A DNA stretch of 64,000 bases from Karalla daura (lineage: Eukaryota; Chordata; Actinopteri; Chaetodontiformes; Leiognathidae): positions 51,001 through 115,000 of the forward strand of contig CM055211.1 in assembly GCA_029224185.1 (NCBI GenBank), read 5' to 3'. The translations under genes were made by a program, and so were the position numbers. Below are positions 34,592 through 47,400 of this stretch, in pieces. The notes beneath the pieces were generated by a model that worked only from the letters and a program-made list of their open reading frames with translations, was not told the origin of the DNA and ran no database searches. The first letter of the stretch is position 1; each line of letters begins with the position of its first letter.

Positions 34592-35707
34592 TTACCTCTG
34601 GGGGAGAAGGGAGTTGGAGTTCAGGCATGTGGCTCCAGTGGCTGGAGGGCAGGGCGAAGGGAGGTACGACGATCTTCTCCAGTCGTGGAATGGAGTGAAA
34701 CCCTGACCCAGCAGGGAGAACCACGACAGAGCCCTGCCGTCAAGGGACAGCCCCAGAAGTCCCCAAGAAGAACCACCAAACTGGGTGGGCGTGCGGGGGA
34801 ACTGGGGGAAACTCCTTGGACTGCTCCGACTCCATAGTCTCCACATAATCTGAAGATGGCTTCTCATCCTCGCCAACAGGTGGTTCACCAGCCGCAGGTT
34901 GTCGAGCAGGCTCCAGGTCGGTCGGAGGATGACAGGACCCTTTTGGACAACCTCGCCAGATGGAGGGTTGGTCAGGATGCAGACGGTGGTAGTCTGAGAT
35001 GAGGGTTGGGTCCAGGATGTCCCCTCTGGAATTCCAACTGCACTCCTCCAGACCATTTCCCTCCCAGTCCACAAGGTATTGGAGACACTACGTCGCAACT
35101 TCAGCAGGCACCGGACAGTGTAGATGGGGCCACCATCAACCAGGCGAGGAGGAGGAGGAGGTGCTGCTGGAACCAGTGGGATCTCATGGACTGGCTTGAC
35201 CTTCAAGACGTGGAGCGTGGAGTGAACCTTCATCGACCTGGGCAGCTGGAGACGGATGGCGGATGGACTGATGACCTTCAATATGAGATAAGGACAGAAG
35301 AAATGAGGTGCTAGCTCACGGGAATCCACCCATAGAGGCAGATCCTTGGTGGACAGTCACACTCTCTGGCCCATCTGGTGGGTGTGTACACCGATTGGCC
35401 CCGGTAGAGTAACTGGCCACGGACTTGAGTGTGGTGGTGTGGTGCGGGCTTGTGGCCCAGCTGCCAGATGACAGATGACCTCACCCTCCAGCGCTGGCAA
35501 CAGGGGTGGCTGATAGCCATACACGCAGTGGAAAGGCAAGAACGGCATGAGAAGTTGTCCCAGTACTTGCACTGCAATTGCGCCGCAGTGCGTCTTGAGA
35601 GAGGCAACCCCCGTTACCCTCCCAAAGTCATCGCTGAAGTCGCTCCTGTGCCAGACTTTCAAAATGCACCACAGGCATGGTCGTGACGTCTCTATTGATG
35701 AAACCAT
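34592..35707 (-). pseudogene. Chromodomain Ty3/Gypsy pol remnant (integrase end plus chromodomain)
   Basis: Reading the minus strand from 35707 downward gives the end of an integrase (PFHCVYGYQPPLLP near 35560). Next come the SRELAPHFFCPY and PSAIRLQLPRSMKVHSTLHV blocks (35325-35200) and a Pro-rich linker (PLVPAAPPPPPRLVDGGP). In a shifted frame a chromodomain follows (VDWEGNGLEECSW, GDILDPTLISDYH; about 35075-34985). Chromodomains on Gypsy integrases target insertion to chromatin. The catalytic core is absent and the reading frame shifts between integrase tail and chromodomain, so this is a dead fragment. It abuts the piggyBac remnant upstream. Confidence 0.75.
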
Positions 35708-35942
35708 GAAAGGCTACAGAGGCAGAACAGAGCTCCGGATGTAAATGCCTGGGAAGCCAGAGAAGTTTGGGATCAAATTTTGGGCAAGGTGTGATGGTAG
35801 CACAGCCTACATGTCTGACTTTGAGTTATACTCTGGCAAGTGTGATCAGACTACTGTTCAGCAGCTTCATGGACTTGGATATAGAGCGATACATGATTTG
35901 ACACAAGATTTAATTGGCACTCAAGCACTGTGTTTACTTTGA
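35660..35942 (+). pseudogene. piggyBac-type transposase fragment with an in-frame stop
   Basis: One + strand frame reads DVSIDETMKGYRGRTELRM, then a TAA stop at 35742-35744, then PGKPEKFGIKFWARCDGSTAY and DFELYSGK. This follows the DDE domain of piggyBac-family transposases: an SIDE/SVDE block with the first catalytic Asp, then KP.K.G.K.W, then a YTGK-type strand. The rest of the transposase, including the other catalytic Asp residues, is missing. The single stop shows decay. Confidence 0.75.
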
Positions 35943-38623
35943 CCATTTTTTTCTCTTCAGTTGCATTGATGCAGCATCTCCTATCAGACCACGTATATGC
36001 CCGTGGGACAATGATAATGATTAATTTTAAAAAGTAATTATAGTTACATCTCCTAAAAAGTAACTGAGGAAATAACTCAATAATTCCTACTATCATATTT
36101 TCTTAAGTTTAAACATGCCTAATATTATGGACATCTTTCTAAGTGGGTTTAACAGGCAAGTTGCATAGAGTAGAATTGCATTGACAGGTACTTGTACACA
36201 CCTTTTAATATTTATTGCACCTCAACATACCACTACTTGTACTGTACTTCAAATAGTTTTTTCATCACAAAAAACACAGTTTAGCAATATGTTGTCTTTT
36301 TAGGCTGGAAACGGGTGGACCCAGTGAGCAGAAAACTGACTAGGAAAAGTGCTTTTTCCAAAAACACAAAGGTCTATTAAAGATCTTGAACAAAGTGGTT
36401 AACCTCTTAAAGAGGACACAAAAGTAACAACCAAAAATCCCAGCTACATGCTGGAGCAAAACAGAGCAGGACATTCTCCCCAGCAAAAAGGCTGGGGAGA
36501 GTGTCCAAGAGCAAAAAGTCACAGCAAATGCTGGAAAAGGGGATAAAAACAAAAATCACCACAAAGCAAAAGGCTGGGGGAAAAAATACAAAAGATCCAA
36601 AAAACCAAAAATCACAGCTTAAGGTGGAAAAAAGCAACACAGGAACAAAGGAGGTGTCTAAAACAAAGGTGAAAAGGCTTTACAAACCGCGAGAGGAGCA
36701 TGAGAGGCGAGATGATGAGCACGCAACCCAACAGGGTGGAATTATCCAGTGTCGATTGTGTGTCGATTCCGGCCTGAGGTCATTTCCCGATCCTCCCCAT
36801 CTCTCTCTCTCCGTTCACTTCCTGTCTCTCTTCAGCTGTCCTATCCGAATAAAAAGTATAATTATAAGAATTGAAGAATTAAAAGAAAATGAATTGAATT
36901 GGGCCCCTGCAGCTGTGGGTGTGGCCAGAGATGGGAGGAGGAAGTGCAGACAACTCTCCCAAGAGACTGACAGAACATGACACTATCCATCCATATACTC
37001 CTTCCTGACACTGACCCATCGATGCATCCATGCTTTCATTCAGACCTTAAACAAGTGATTGCACCTTAAGAGTAGAAACCTTTCAAACTTCTAGGCAGAG
37101 AGAGCCTGTTCCTCTTTGTACATGCACGCTTCGCATGTATGTTCTTGCTTTTTTTCACAGGGAAAAAAAGCTCTTCTAGATGTCTAGGGCAGCCGTGTGC
37201 GTGTTTTGTGTGTAAACTGAACACTGCCTCTGATTGGCTTATTGTGAAAGCTTACTCTACCGTAACTAATTATCATCATTTATGTGGTTGTATCACCCCT
37301 CCCTCCTCCCTATCAAAGACAAAAAAGAGCTTCGCAGGTCACCAATTATGTGTGACCATACAGAGAATTGGACTCCAGATTTTTCTCCAGAATAAAGAGT
37401 AAGGTATTTACCAAGGAAAACAAGGCATAAATATATTTACATGAGTGCAAACATGTGGCGGATTACGAGGAGATCAGGGAGACAGCCTGGGGGAAGGAAC
37501 TGTTTTTGTGTCTGGTAGTCCTAGTGTGCAGAGCTCTGAGGTGTCTACCAGAAAGCAGATTGAACGTTTTGTGTGTGGGGTGCTAGGGGTTAATTACTTG
37601 GCTATATACATTCAGTTTTTCTTTGTAGACGTCATTATGACCCTTAAGTTTTGTCTCTCCCCATTGTCTCTCCACCTGGCGGCACTTTGACTCTTCGACG
37701 ACTATGCAGTTTCGACGACAACTATGTAATTTTTAAAGGTGCAGATATGTTTAAGATATTCTGTGTTTTTGTGGTGAAGTTTTCCACAGAATTCCCAGCT
37801 ATTCACTTGAGAAAAACTTTCTCCTGCCTCTGTTTTCAAGGTTGTTGCTCGGTCATGCTTTGTATTTGGGTTTTCAAGCACCTGCACTCATGTCACCACC
37901 GCCTCAAAGGCGTGTTGACCCACACCAATTCTATTTTCTGCCTCCTTGGTTCACTCGTCAGTCTTTTTCGGCTGATGGGTGTGGGCCTGTATCATTTTGC
38001 AAAGAGGCCCCAACTTTTCATGTTTGCTGTTGATTCCTGAATAGTTTGGCCAAGATAAGTTGGGTCAAAGACCGTGTTGGTTTTGATTATTAGTGACTGT
38101 TGTTCCTTAAATGGGGAAAAAGTCCGGAAAACCATCAGTAGCTTCTGTTCCGGCCATCTTGGTTAATTTTCTACTTCCATTTGGTGGTATCTTGTCCTGG
38201 CATCTCAGAAAATTCTCATCAACTCCTATTATTCTCACATTAAATTATGCCACTCGTGTTACTCCAACCCTCTGTCAACCTGACATCACCCAGTGGTTTG
38301 AGAAGACACACTCAATGATCCATATGATCCATACCGGTTATAAAGAATAAGTATGAATGGCGTTAACACAGTCTATTCGTCCGATGACTGAAACTTGCGC
38401 TCTCGCCTCTGTGAGGGTCCCCTGTCAGCGATGAGCACGCCCACGTTCATTAATTTTTTGAAGCTCTAATATCTTATTCATGATGAATGATTTACAAATT
38501 GACCACCGGATCACACGCCGACACAGGAAGCTTTAGCTGTTGAAGCTGGTGGGAGTTGTTAATACTGTCCCTGAAAACGTCCCCGATTTGAATGCGAGAG
38601 AAAAACCCTGTGTAGGGGGGCAG

Positions 38624-38665
<42 letters not shown>

Positions 38666-40000
38666 CTAGCAAGCGAGCAGAGCAGTAACACCCTCCAGCA
38701 GTGATTGGGCCCATCTACCGTTCCAGTACTTTCTCGAGGGGCACCATTCAGGACAGTAATCTAGTAGATGTAGGTGTGAACGAATTGTTCCGCGAGTGAG
38801 TCGTGGAGTGATTTTAAGAATTACCTAAACATTCTAAACATGTCTTTGCCAGCAAATAGTTGCGGTCTCGCTTGAATTAATGTGACAGGCTTCGATCGCG
38901 GTGGTTTTGCACTACCATGGTGTGGCCGTTTATTGAAATCCATCGCGATGTTAGGATGACGTTGCGCAATATGCAGCAATATGCTGTTGATTTTTGTGGA
39001 GGTTTGCTTTTAGCTCCGGCCTGCATATACCAGCAGAAAATATGAAAAGTATCAGGGATTCACAAAGGGGGCTTATTTGATGGATAAAAGTCCCAGCACC
39101 TATCTTGTTCACCTTCCCTTCCCACAGGTTGATTTTACATTGCGTAATTTTGAGAACGCAACATGTTTTTGTTACATTCAGCACCTATGGGGCATTTCCA
39201 CCAAACGCGGTGTATTGTATGCAAAATGAACTGCAGTCAACCCGACACTTTGCATCGTATTTGATCTTTTATTTTCTCACAATACAAAACACGTCAATCT
39301 GTTTCACAGATCTAATAGTATATTTTACCGTTACGCTCTGGAGGAGCTCACTGTCATACGCGGACTAAATTTAGATTTCTTGTGGATCTAAAGCCGTGAT
39401 GAATAAAGAATAAAACAGCTGGAAACACCCACAGCTGGATAATTCAACGCAATGTTAATTTAAGATGAATATTTCAACTGAGTGCTGGCTGTTGACTGTG
39501 CGAGTGTGTGATATAAATAAAACAGTGTGCTGGTTGGAGGGTGTTAATAGAATGCTGTTCATGTGTATATGTGCAGGAGGTGCTGGTGATGAAATCAGTG
39601 GTAATGTCTCTCTCATCTGCCCGTGTTGTATTTTTTATAGGATATGAGAGACTGTTTGTTATGTGTGTATGGGCATGGATCATCCGCACTTTATGTTTGA
39701 CAGTAAAACTGCAATGAAATACAAATAAAAGTACATATAAACAAAGAAATGTAGCAAATAATCATTTGTGGCAACAGCAATTACATTTGTAACATATTCA
39801 TAGAAGTTCATGATATTAAACAATATACAAGTTTAAACGTGTACATTTGTAAACATGCAGATTTATAATGATAAATAACAATATATCACTTGAATAAATA
39901 ATAACATATCACTTGAAACACCAAAAAAACAAAGGTCATTGGGTCAGTGGGGCGGCGAACCTCCCCACCTTGCCCCGGCCCATCACCTAAGCTCCTGACC
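35943..40000. other. Non-coding stretch, no gene recognised
   Basis: Around 36480-36660 there is an A-rich degenerate tandem block (AAAAATCACAGC/CACAAAGCAAAAGGCTGG words). A GC-richer patch with a (GA)n tract lies at 38550-38800. No exon with recognisable protein content was found. Confidence 0.4.
38626..38662. repeat. (GA)n microsatellite
   Basis: About 18 uninterrupted GA dinucleotides sit in a GC-richer patch (38500-38830). Confidence 0.9.
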
Positions 40001-40089
40001 TAGGAGGCAGGACAGGCTGCGCCACAGAGCATGCGCAGTACCCACCCTGCCCAGGTTCCTGCCTCGGTGCCAAAACTGCTGAAACCACG

Positions 40090-40740
40090 AAACTTTCCAC
40101 CATCCCTCTTCACCAGAGGGGACACCCTTCAAGCTCTCTGCCATGTGTGATCCGGGAGAAATCATGTCACCTCCACACCAGGGACTCGAGGAGCTACGCC
40201 ACCCCTCAGCCGGCGGTTCCAGCTTTCACACAGGCCCTGAACGCAGAAGCAACCACAGCTCCGTCCCTCTCTCTCTCTCCCTCTCTCTCTTCTTCTCCTC
40301 CTCTTCTTTCCCTCTACTTTCTCAGGAGTCGCCACGGGAAGTCTGGTCAGGGCTGCGGATCGCGTGAGACGCCGTCGCCGCTGCAGATCCCTGACCCTGA
40401 AAGCTACCGGCCGCGTCAGCCATGCCGCACCGATCCACAAACAGGATCATAAAAAGGGACCCACAGGGACAGTGTGGTCCAGCACCGTGTGCTAGGGGAC
40501 ATAGGAGATTCCACATGAGAATCGCTTGCGGGGCAGAGCAATGGGAGACATCGCATCAGCTGCTAAACGTGCGGCAACATGCCGAGGCACGGGAGGAAAC
40601 GAACTACACCGGAGAAATACGAGAAAACCGTGTGACGTGTGAGGCTATTGTTCTGGGGAAAGAAGCTAATAGCACAGCTAACAACTTAGCACGGAGCTAA
40701 TATGATCACCTGCACCGACATCTAGGATAGCTTTCCTCAC
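40090..40740 (+). repeat. Unclassified retroelement-like repeat, copy 1
   Basis: The segment matches the reverse complement of 51950-52560 over most of its length: CCCTCTTCACCAGAGGGGAC, ACCCTTCAAGCTCTCTGCCA, TTCTCAGGAGTCGCC, ATCAGCTGCTAAACG, and GAGGCTATTGTTCTGGG. It has a pyrimidine-rich centre (40260-40320) and short Ser/Pro-rich frames. The two copies are inverted and about 12 kb apart. I cannot name the family. Confidence 0.55.
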
Positions 40741-41284
40741 GATCAGTGTATGTCAACTTAGAAACCTTTCCTTCGCCAATTGTGCCTTATCTGGTTGCCG
40801 TATACGTATCAGTGTTTAACACATATTAATGCTTAGGGACACACACAGGCAGACAGGCACGCAAACCACATTGTCGCGTGTGCGTGCATTTGCGCAGCCA
40901 TAGGCATGTGTTCGCACGCGGACACACACACGTAGATCCACCTATCTGTTCACCTGTTTATTTGTCTTTTGTGTTCTTTGTGATGTCTAGTCAGTCCTTA
41001 GTGTATGTTATAATATAGTTGATCTTGATCCCTTTGATGACAGTGCATGTTTTAGCTAACTGTGTGATTATCCTAGCCATCTAAGTCCGTCACTATTGAA
41101 TGTGCTCGGATCTTACCTCCTTTTGATAGAGACTGATGTGACTGATTAGGCTAACTGGTCAACCTGATTATTGGTCCCTGGTGCCCCGATTTAAAACGAT
41201 TAATCACAATAAATAATAAGATAATAATCTAGGCTTTCCTCTACTAGGTCCCAGTAGTTGGCACCCTGAGTCCGGGATGTTGGA

Positions 41285-42580
41285 CTTCTAGAACTGCTTT
41301 TATGACAATGGCAAAAACTCAGGAACTGAACTCTTGGAGAGGTATTCCCTCAACCGTTTATTATGGTTTATTGCTTTTTCACTCCGACACAACACCAACT
41401 CCCAGCAGTCACCATGCCACACCTTTTCATGCCATAGCTGCAGTATGACAAGCTGGCAGTATGACAAGCTGGCTAGGCACAGGCGGAGCCTCCAGCATGC
41501 TCCTGCGCCACCTCTGTGATGTTCTGCCCCACCCCAGGGGGGGGCGGTACAAGTCTCTGCCCCCGGAGCAGACAAAGAATAGATCTTACAAATAGGCTGA
41601 CATATACAATAAATGATCCATTTATATTTATGGTGACCATATTTTGAATTGATTATTTGGGATGGGGTGCAACTGGGTCAAAAGCGATGTCTACTACGGT
41701 CTCTCTCTCTTTCTTTCTCTCTCTCCCTGTCTCTCTCTCCGTGTGTGTGAGTGGTAGGACCGCACACAGGACAGCCTGTGCGAAGGGGCGAGTCAACTGA
41801 AAAATGGACATTTGAATGAATTTAAGCATCATTAAAAGCGGACCTGTCCGGGCAAAAGTGGACATTTTGTCCCTGTATTTAAACGCGGATCGATAGCACT
41901 CCGCTGCTTTAAATGTACGACGAGGAGTAGAGCTGAAGCAGCATTCCTATTGGTTGATGTCTCTCATGATGAATCAACCAACAGCCTTAATAAAAGTAAA
42001 TGTTGGTGATAAATGAGTAATAATGTACCGCATCACATGAAATAAACAAATAGGTCATAGTTATACGTATTTCTTTGAATATGGACCAAAAAGAGGTTTT
42101 ATTTACCCTGATGCCTTACCCGGAAATGAACTGCAACTTGCAATACACACTTCATGTGATATCACCTCCCTAGAGCAACTTTGCTTCCCCAAGGGCCCCT
42201 AAGGGTTTACGGAGGCAGGGCTCAGAGGGTCTGTTCTAGGTCCCCCATGGGCAGGGGTCGGCACCCTTAACTATCAAACGAGTCGCTTTGACCTCTTAAA
42301 GAAAAGTAGTCTGGAGCCGCAACACCCCCCCAAGAAAGAGGGAGAGAGAGATGCTCAGGTATACTTCCGCGATACAGGTCGTGTGCAAGCCAGGACAATG
42401 ATGCTTAAGAGCCGCATGCAGCTCTGGAGCCCCGGGTTGCCGACCCCTGCCCATGGGGTTTGCAGACTGAGTTTCAGGCCATTGGGTCTATTTTTGTGAT
42501 CGTGGCAAGCCCTCAAAAGCAGGAAATAGCAAATGTTCAAAGCCATACCCTTAGAAAAGTATGGCTCGAATCAAGACCAA
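41285..42580. repeat. Unclassified interspersed repeat, copy 1, host of a hAT MITE
   Basis: Two blocks (41285-41450 and 42130-42580) match 56320-56800 in the same order: TTCTAGAACTG, CTCTTGGAGAGGT, GAGCAACTTTGCTTCCCC, and CAAATGTTCAAAGCC with AAAAGTATGGCTC. Between them this copy has about 680 bp, including a 16-bp tandem duplication (AGTATGACAAGCTGGC) at 41441-41472 and a G-run. Only part of that interval corresponds to the other copy. It carries the MITE at 42252-42448. Confidence 0.6.
42252..42448. mobile_element. hAT MITE, 197 bp, with perfect 8-bp duplication
   Basis: The element starts CAGGGGTCGGCACCC at 42252 and ends GGGTTGCCGACCCCTG at 42448. These are the classic CAGGGGTCGGCAACCC inverted repeats of vertebrate hAT elements. 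It is flanked by CCCATGGG at 42244-42251 and 42449-42456, the 8-bp duplication expected for hAT. It encodes nothing. The related repeat copy at 56679-56686 has a single CTCATGGG and represents the unoccupied site. Confidence 0.9.
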
Positions 42581-44270
42581 GAAAATGGAGTGTCCCTGTG
42601 GGGCAGTAGGCTTTTATCAGGTTTGAAATATAAGAGGGTGCCAGACCATGAAGAGCTTTATAGACAAGGAGAAGGATTTTGAACTGAATCTTGAATGGTA
42701 CAGGAAGCCAGTGCAGGGAGGCCAGAACAGGAGAGATATGATCCCTCTTTCTAGTTTTAGTCAGATCTTGATCCAAGCTAACACTTGGGTTCTAGGCAGA
42801 AGGAGTTACAAATCTATTTTGTAGTGCTATGGCGTCAGAGTCACATAGGTGTTTTGGACCCATCAGCAGTAACTTTTTTTTCCAGAGTTCAGAGGGAGGA
42901 AATTATGGATCACCCAGGCCTTAATGTCATCAGAACAGGATTGAAGTTGCTGTAGACGATTGTGCTCACCCCTCTTGATAGATAGACTTGTGTCGTCAGT
43001 GTAACAGTGGAAATCTATTGATCTTTGATCTTATCTATGATTCCAGTTGATACCACCTAGAGGGAGCATATATGAGAGAAGAGAGAGAAAAGAATTGGAC
43101 CGAGCACAGACCCCTGTGGAACCCTGTGACTGACTTAAGTGCATCGAGATTGATTATTATTGACACAAACAAACTGATATCGGTCTGAAAGATAGGACTG
43201 GAACCAGTCTAAAGCAGTGCCTCTGATTCCAAGCTGATGTTCCAGTCTCCTTAGTAAGATCTGTTGGACAACTGTGTCAAAAGCAGCACTGAGATCTAAC
43301 AAGACAAGCACTGAAACAAGACCAGGGTCAGACGCCATTAAGAGGTCATTAGTGACTTTAACCAGTGCAGTATCAGTACTATGATTCGTTCTAAAACTGG
43401 ACTGGAAGGATTGAAATAAGCAATTGTTATTAAGGTATTCACAGAGCTGGTTGGCAATGATTTTCTCAAGGATTTTTGAGATGAAGATAAGATTGGAGAT
43501 CAGCCTATAGTTTGTTAGAGTTCCCGGACCAAGTCTGATCTTGTCTGATCTTTATAATTTTGTTGTTGAAGGAATTCATAAAGTCAGAGCTGCTGAGATG
43601 TGTGGGAATACACTGCTCAGTGAAATTATGACTTATGGCATTACACAGAGCCAGCCTGTGTGTTTTCAGACTGTCGTTCCGGGTCTGAAAAAATGTCCTC
43701 TCTCATTTACGTGCTAGTTGCTTTAGGTGGCGAGTTTCTGGTGTATACCAGGGGACTGATCTTTTTCTAGATATAAACTTTTCTGGGTACAACCAAGTTG
43801 AGAGTTTCGTGAAGGGAGCGAACAAAGCTATCAGCAAGGTGATCAATAAAGGAGGGACTCGGGCTTTCACGGCAGAGAGGTGATGTAGCAACGAGAGAGG
43901 GGGGAATAGCTTCCTTAGAGTTTGCTAAGACACTGTCAGCCAAGTGTCTACACACTGCTTTTCTTTTTCACGTGACCAGCTAGAAGGAAGTCAAAAGTGA
44001 AAAAGTTAAAGAGTGGTTAGACATCACTGGGTTAGGGGGAAAAACAGTGTTTAATCTTAACACCATAAGAAAGAACAGGGTGGTCCAGGGTGTGATTGAT
44101 GTCGTGCGTGGGTTCATGCACACGCTGATAGAAGCCAGTGGACTCAACGATCGAGGTGTATGCTGTACTGCAGCTATCACTGACTACATCTACATGAATT
44201 TTAAAGGCACAGACAACATTTATTTATTATTTTGGCAGTCAGGGGACAGACACGGTCTCTATGGGCTTTT
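42540..44270 (-). mobile_element. CR1/L2-like LINE, minus strand, broken
   Basis: Minus-strand frames in order include the endonuclease end (PNPVMSNHSLTFSLL near 44030), a linker (ADSVLANSKEAIPPS; SRKRSVPWYTPETRHLKQ near 43880-43720), and the RT block (LVLLDLSAAFDTVVQQILLR near 43300). The C-terminal block comes last (TKTRKRDHISPVLASLHWLPV, then FKILLLVYKALHGLAPSYIS near 42760-42620). This last part is nearly the same as in the LINE at 62060-60505. Frameshifts and missing segments make it inactive. Confidence 0.8.
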
Positions 44271-44399
44271 GTGTGGGTAACTGAATAGAGGGAAGCGCAG
44301 AGGAGTATGTTAAATTAGGATTTAAAGGATATCCTTAAAAATTTCAAGTTAAGATTGTGTGTGACAAATAGTCAATATCTTACACGCTGGGTTATTCTC

Positions 44400-46200
44400 T
44401 TCCTAAGGTCCAGTCGGGTGGAAGCTCTGCCTAACTCCTGACTTTAGCAACATCGCTGATAAGCATGCTGATGAGGTGTGTCAGCCTTGTTGCGGTGTAT
44501 GTCCCCTCCACATTGGGGACCCCAAGCCTCCCTTCTTTGTGTGAGAGGAAGATTGTGTCCCAAGTGGTGTGCAAGTTCATTCTCAGCCATTTCCTGATGG
44601 CCTCAACTGTTTTATTGTTCATATCTTGTAGGACATTTTGGAGAATATTGGCAAACACATAGTGTATCTTTGCCAGGGCCACCTCTCTGATGGCCTCCGG
44701 TTTCATGACCAGCTAAGGGGGGAGGAGTCTATCAGTGACAGTCTGTTCTTATGGGTGTATGATCATTTCTGCACCTGCTCACCCCACTCACCTGCAATAT
44801 TGAATTTATGGCCCAGATAGGTGTCAGGTCAGGTACTCATAACAGGTAGGCATGAGTAGACTCTGATGGGCTGTCCTGTGACTGTAAAAGAAGGGGGGTT
44901 TGTACCAGCGGTTACCACCGCTGTGACGTTCATAAAATACAGGACATTTGGTGGGTTTGACCTCCAATTTTGAACCACAACAGGAATTAATCTATGCGGA
45001 CCAGCATGTCTGTGATGATGCTTTCATCCCTGGGGGAGAGCTCAACGTCATCAGCGTACCCCTGGACAGGGTTTAGGGATTTTACCCATGGTGGTGCATA
45101 CTGACAAAGCCATTTCAATCACTGGTGGATGGCTAGGATGAAGTTCACAGCACTTCAAGGGCAGCCTGTTTTCATCCCCACCCTCAGGGGTCTGGGCTCT
45201 TTGAGTTGCTTTCCACAAATGACTTGCAGATGCCTTGTGCACGTCTGAAACTATGTTTTTCCTCCAGTGCATTAGGCAGCATTTTGTATGAGTGTCACAA
45301 AAGCATGTCGAGAAGTCCAGAAATACGTTGTGTAGTTACATGATTTGTGTTTGAAATGATCCATCCCGGTTTTCAGGCAGAACACATGTTTGTGCATACC
45401 TTGTCTGTCTATGTAGGCTTTTTTTTGGGTGACAAAATGTCTGCATCCAGAAACCATGGGAGGATGCGGGCAAGCAGGCAATTCATGAAAACTTTATAGA
45501 CCATGGGGAGAAGGGAAATATCTCGCAATGTAAATGGTTCTCGGGGATATTGTCTTTCTTTGGTATTCTGTGAATAAGTGCCCCCTTCCATGAATTCTGC
45601 ACTTTTTTTTCAGACAAGTATTGAATATCTTGGCTAACGTTTGGGTGGACCAGGGTTTGGTGGCTCGAAGTGTCTCATAGGTCACCCCATCATATCCACT
45701 GGCTTTGTTGTTGGGCAGGTGGGAAATAACCTTATTAATTTCATCAAGAGCGAAATTAGCAGTGGTTGGGCTGGAGCAACTGTCTTTACACTAGCAGACA
45801 AAGGGGGCATGGTCAGTGGTGGAGACTGAGGTGATTGACATTTGGCCATGCAGTGTCATTGACAATGGGTGGAGGGGAAGGAAAAGTGTTGTTATTGAGA
45901 ATTCTGTCAATAGCCTTTGACCTGTGCTGCTGCCATAGGTAGGAGAGTTTTTCTCTGCTTACTCTCCTTGGCTGTTGGTGGCATTCCGCGGCTCACCATT
46001 GGCTTAGCAATGACTGGATGAAGTCCCTCACATAGATCAGCAGTTTCTCGATTTAGGAAGTCCTGGAAGCTAGTGTTAATTCCACTTGTGGCAATTCTTC
46101 CGCTGGAGGGTGTTGATCGGATTATTCCGTTTTGAAAGAAGACTCCGCTTAGGATGGATATAACTTTACTCCATTTAGCAGGATCTCTGGAGCATGCAAC
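44400..46200 (-). mobile_element. REL/R2-NeSL-like LINE reverse-transcriptase remnant
   Basis: Minus-strand pieces in order include HPVIAKPMVSRGMPP (near 46020-45960), GVTYETLRATKPWSTQTLAKIF (45680-45620), ISLLPMVYKVFMNCLLARIL (45520-45460) and AYIDRQGMHKHVFCLKTGMDHF (45420-45350). The end is MKPEAIREVALAKIHYVF and LGVPNVEGTYTATRLTHLI (44706-44470). This is the thumb/RT layout of R2- or NeSL-like LINEs. The clade is uncertain and frames are broken. Confidence 0.6.
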
Positions 46201-47150
46201 GTAAGCTCTTTCTTGGATTAATTTAGTACCCAGTGATTTCCGGAAGTGTCTTTCATGGGTCTCGTACTTTTCCTATTCATCACATTGGAGCTGGCACACA
46301 AAGTTGTTGAAATCAGAGGGGGTATCTCCAGTGCCCGATGGTTGCGGGACAGGGTCATTGGTTTGCCGCTGCTGTTGGCTGATGTGGCCACTGAGCAAGG
46401 AGTGTTTAAAGGCCAATTGAAGTACTGTGACCAGAAACATGGGTGGCTGAACACAGTTACATACTTGCTGACCTACAGGTCGGATATGAGGCAGGCTTCA
46501 AGGATAGAGAAAACATTGTCTCCTCCAAACTGCATGGCTTCCAACGTTACATAGGCTGAATATGCTCGGCTTTACAGTAGAGTGCTTATACAGTCTACAA
46601 TCGTAGACCAAAAACATATAAGACTCCTCCTGATATCGAATCCACAAATCTGTCATGCCTAGACATGTAAAGCCCTCTGTAAACATGGCAACCATTTGAG
46701 ATGTGAGACATGGTTTCAGCTATTCATTCACTACCATGGTATATACAGCGGGGAGCACAGCTTCCTGGAAACCAGATGGAGAGATTCAGTTTATTTGGCT
46801 CTACCAACTAAACTGCTTTTCAAGTAAATGTGACGATGTTGTCATCCAAGGCAACATTGTTAAACACAACATGCAAGACAGAATGGCCAGCAGCTGGGAG
46901 ACATACAGTCTTCCCTTGAAGCCTCAGCTCAGTCCACTGTTGCCGCCGCCTTTGTTGGGTTGTTGTGCTTCCATGACCTCCAGTCTCCACGGGGCTAAGT
47001 GAAATTTGATTTTGAGGCCATCTATTTCTTTATTTTATTTACTCTATTGATGTAAATTTTTGTTTTTGTACAACAATACATTTTTGGTCATATAGAAATC
47101 ACCATTCTCACATGCCAAAAATAAAAATAAATGACTTTTTTATTTTGTTG
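46201..47150. other. Non-coding stretch, possible LINE continuation
   Basis: The first 350 bp may belong to the LINE remnant just before it. The rest (46560-47150) is AT-rich with no recognised feature. Confidence 0.35.
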
Positions 47151-47159
47151 AATGCACTT

Positions 47160-47400
47160 GGGGGCCCCCTAGTGGCCCTCAGAACGTGAAGTGTCGGGGA
47201 TATTATGGTTTTGGCCTGCCCACCCACGCCACGGCATGTTTTTCACGTTAACACCATAACTTGAACACCATTTGGATGTGAATTTTCATATTTGGCAGAC
47301 AAATTCATCACTCATAGGGGAAGAACTGATTTCATTCTCATATATTTCGGATCATGTTTTTGGCCACAAGGGGTCACACTTTGGTTGAAAAATTGTGCGT
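47160..47400 (+). repeat. Direct repeat pair, copy 1 (about 230 bp)
   Basis: This matches 50290-50520 in the same orientation: GTCGGGGATATTATGGTTTT, CATGTTTTTC, GTTAACACCATAAC, TTTGGCAGACAAATTCATCA, CTCATAGGGGAAGAACTGAT and TTTTGGCCACAAGGG. No coding capacity. Family unknown. Confidence 0.75.

Noticed and set aside
38550..38830. Possible promoter or 5' exon in a GC-richer patch
   Set aside because: No start codon with a plausible frame, and no splice-supported continuation; only a (GA)n tract is certain.
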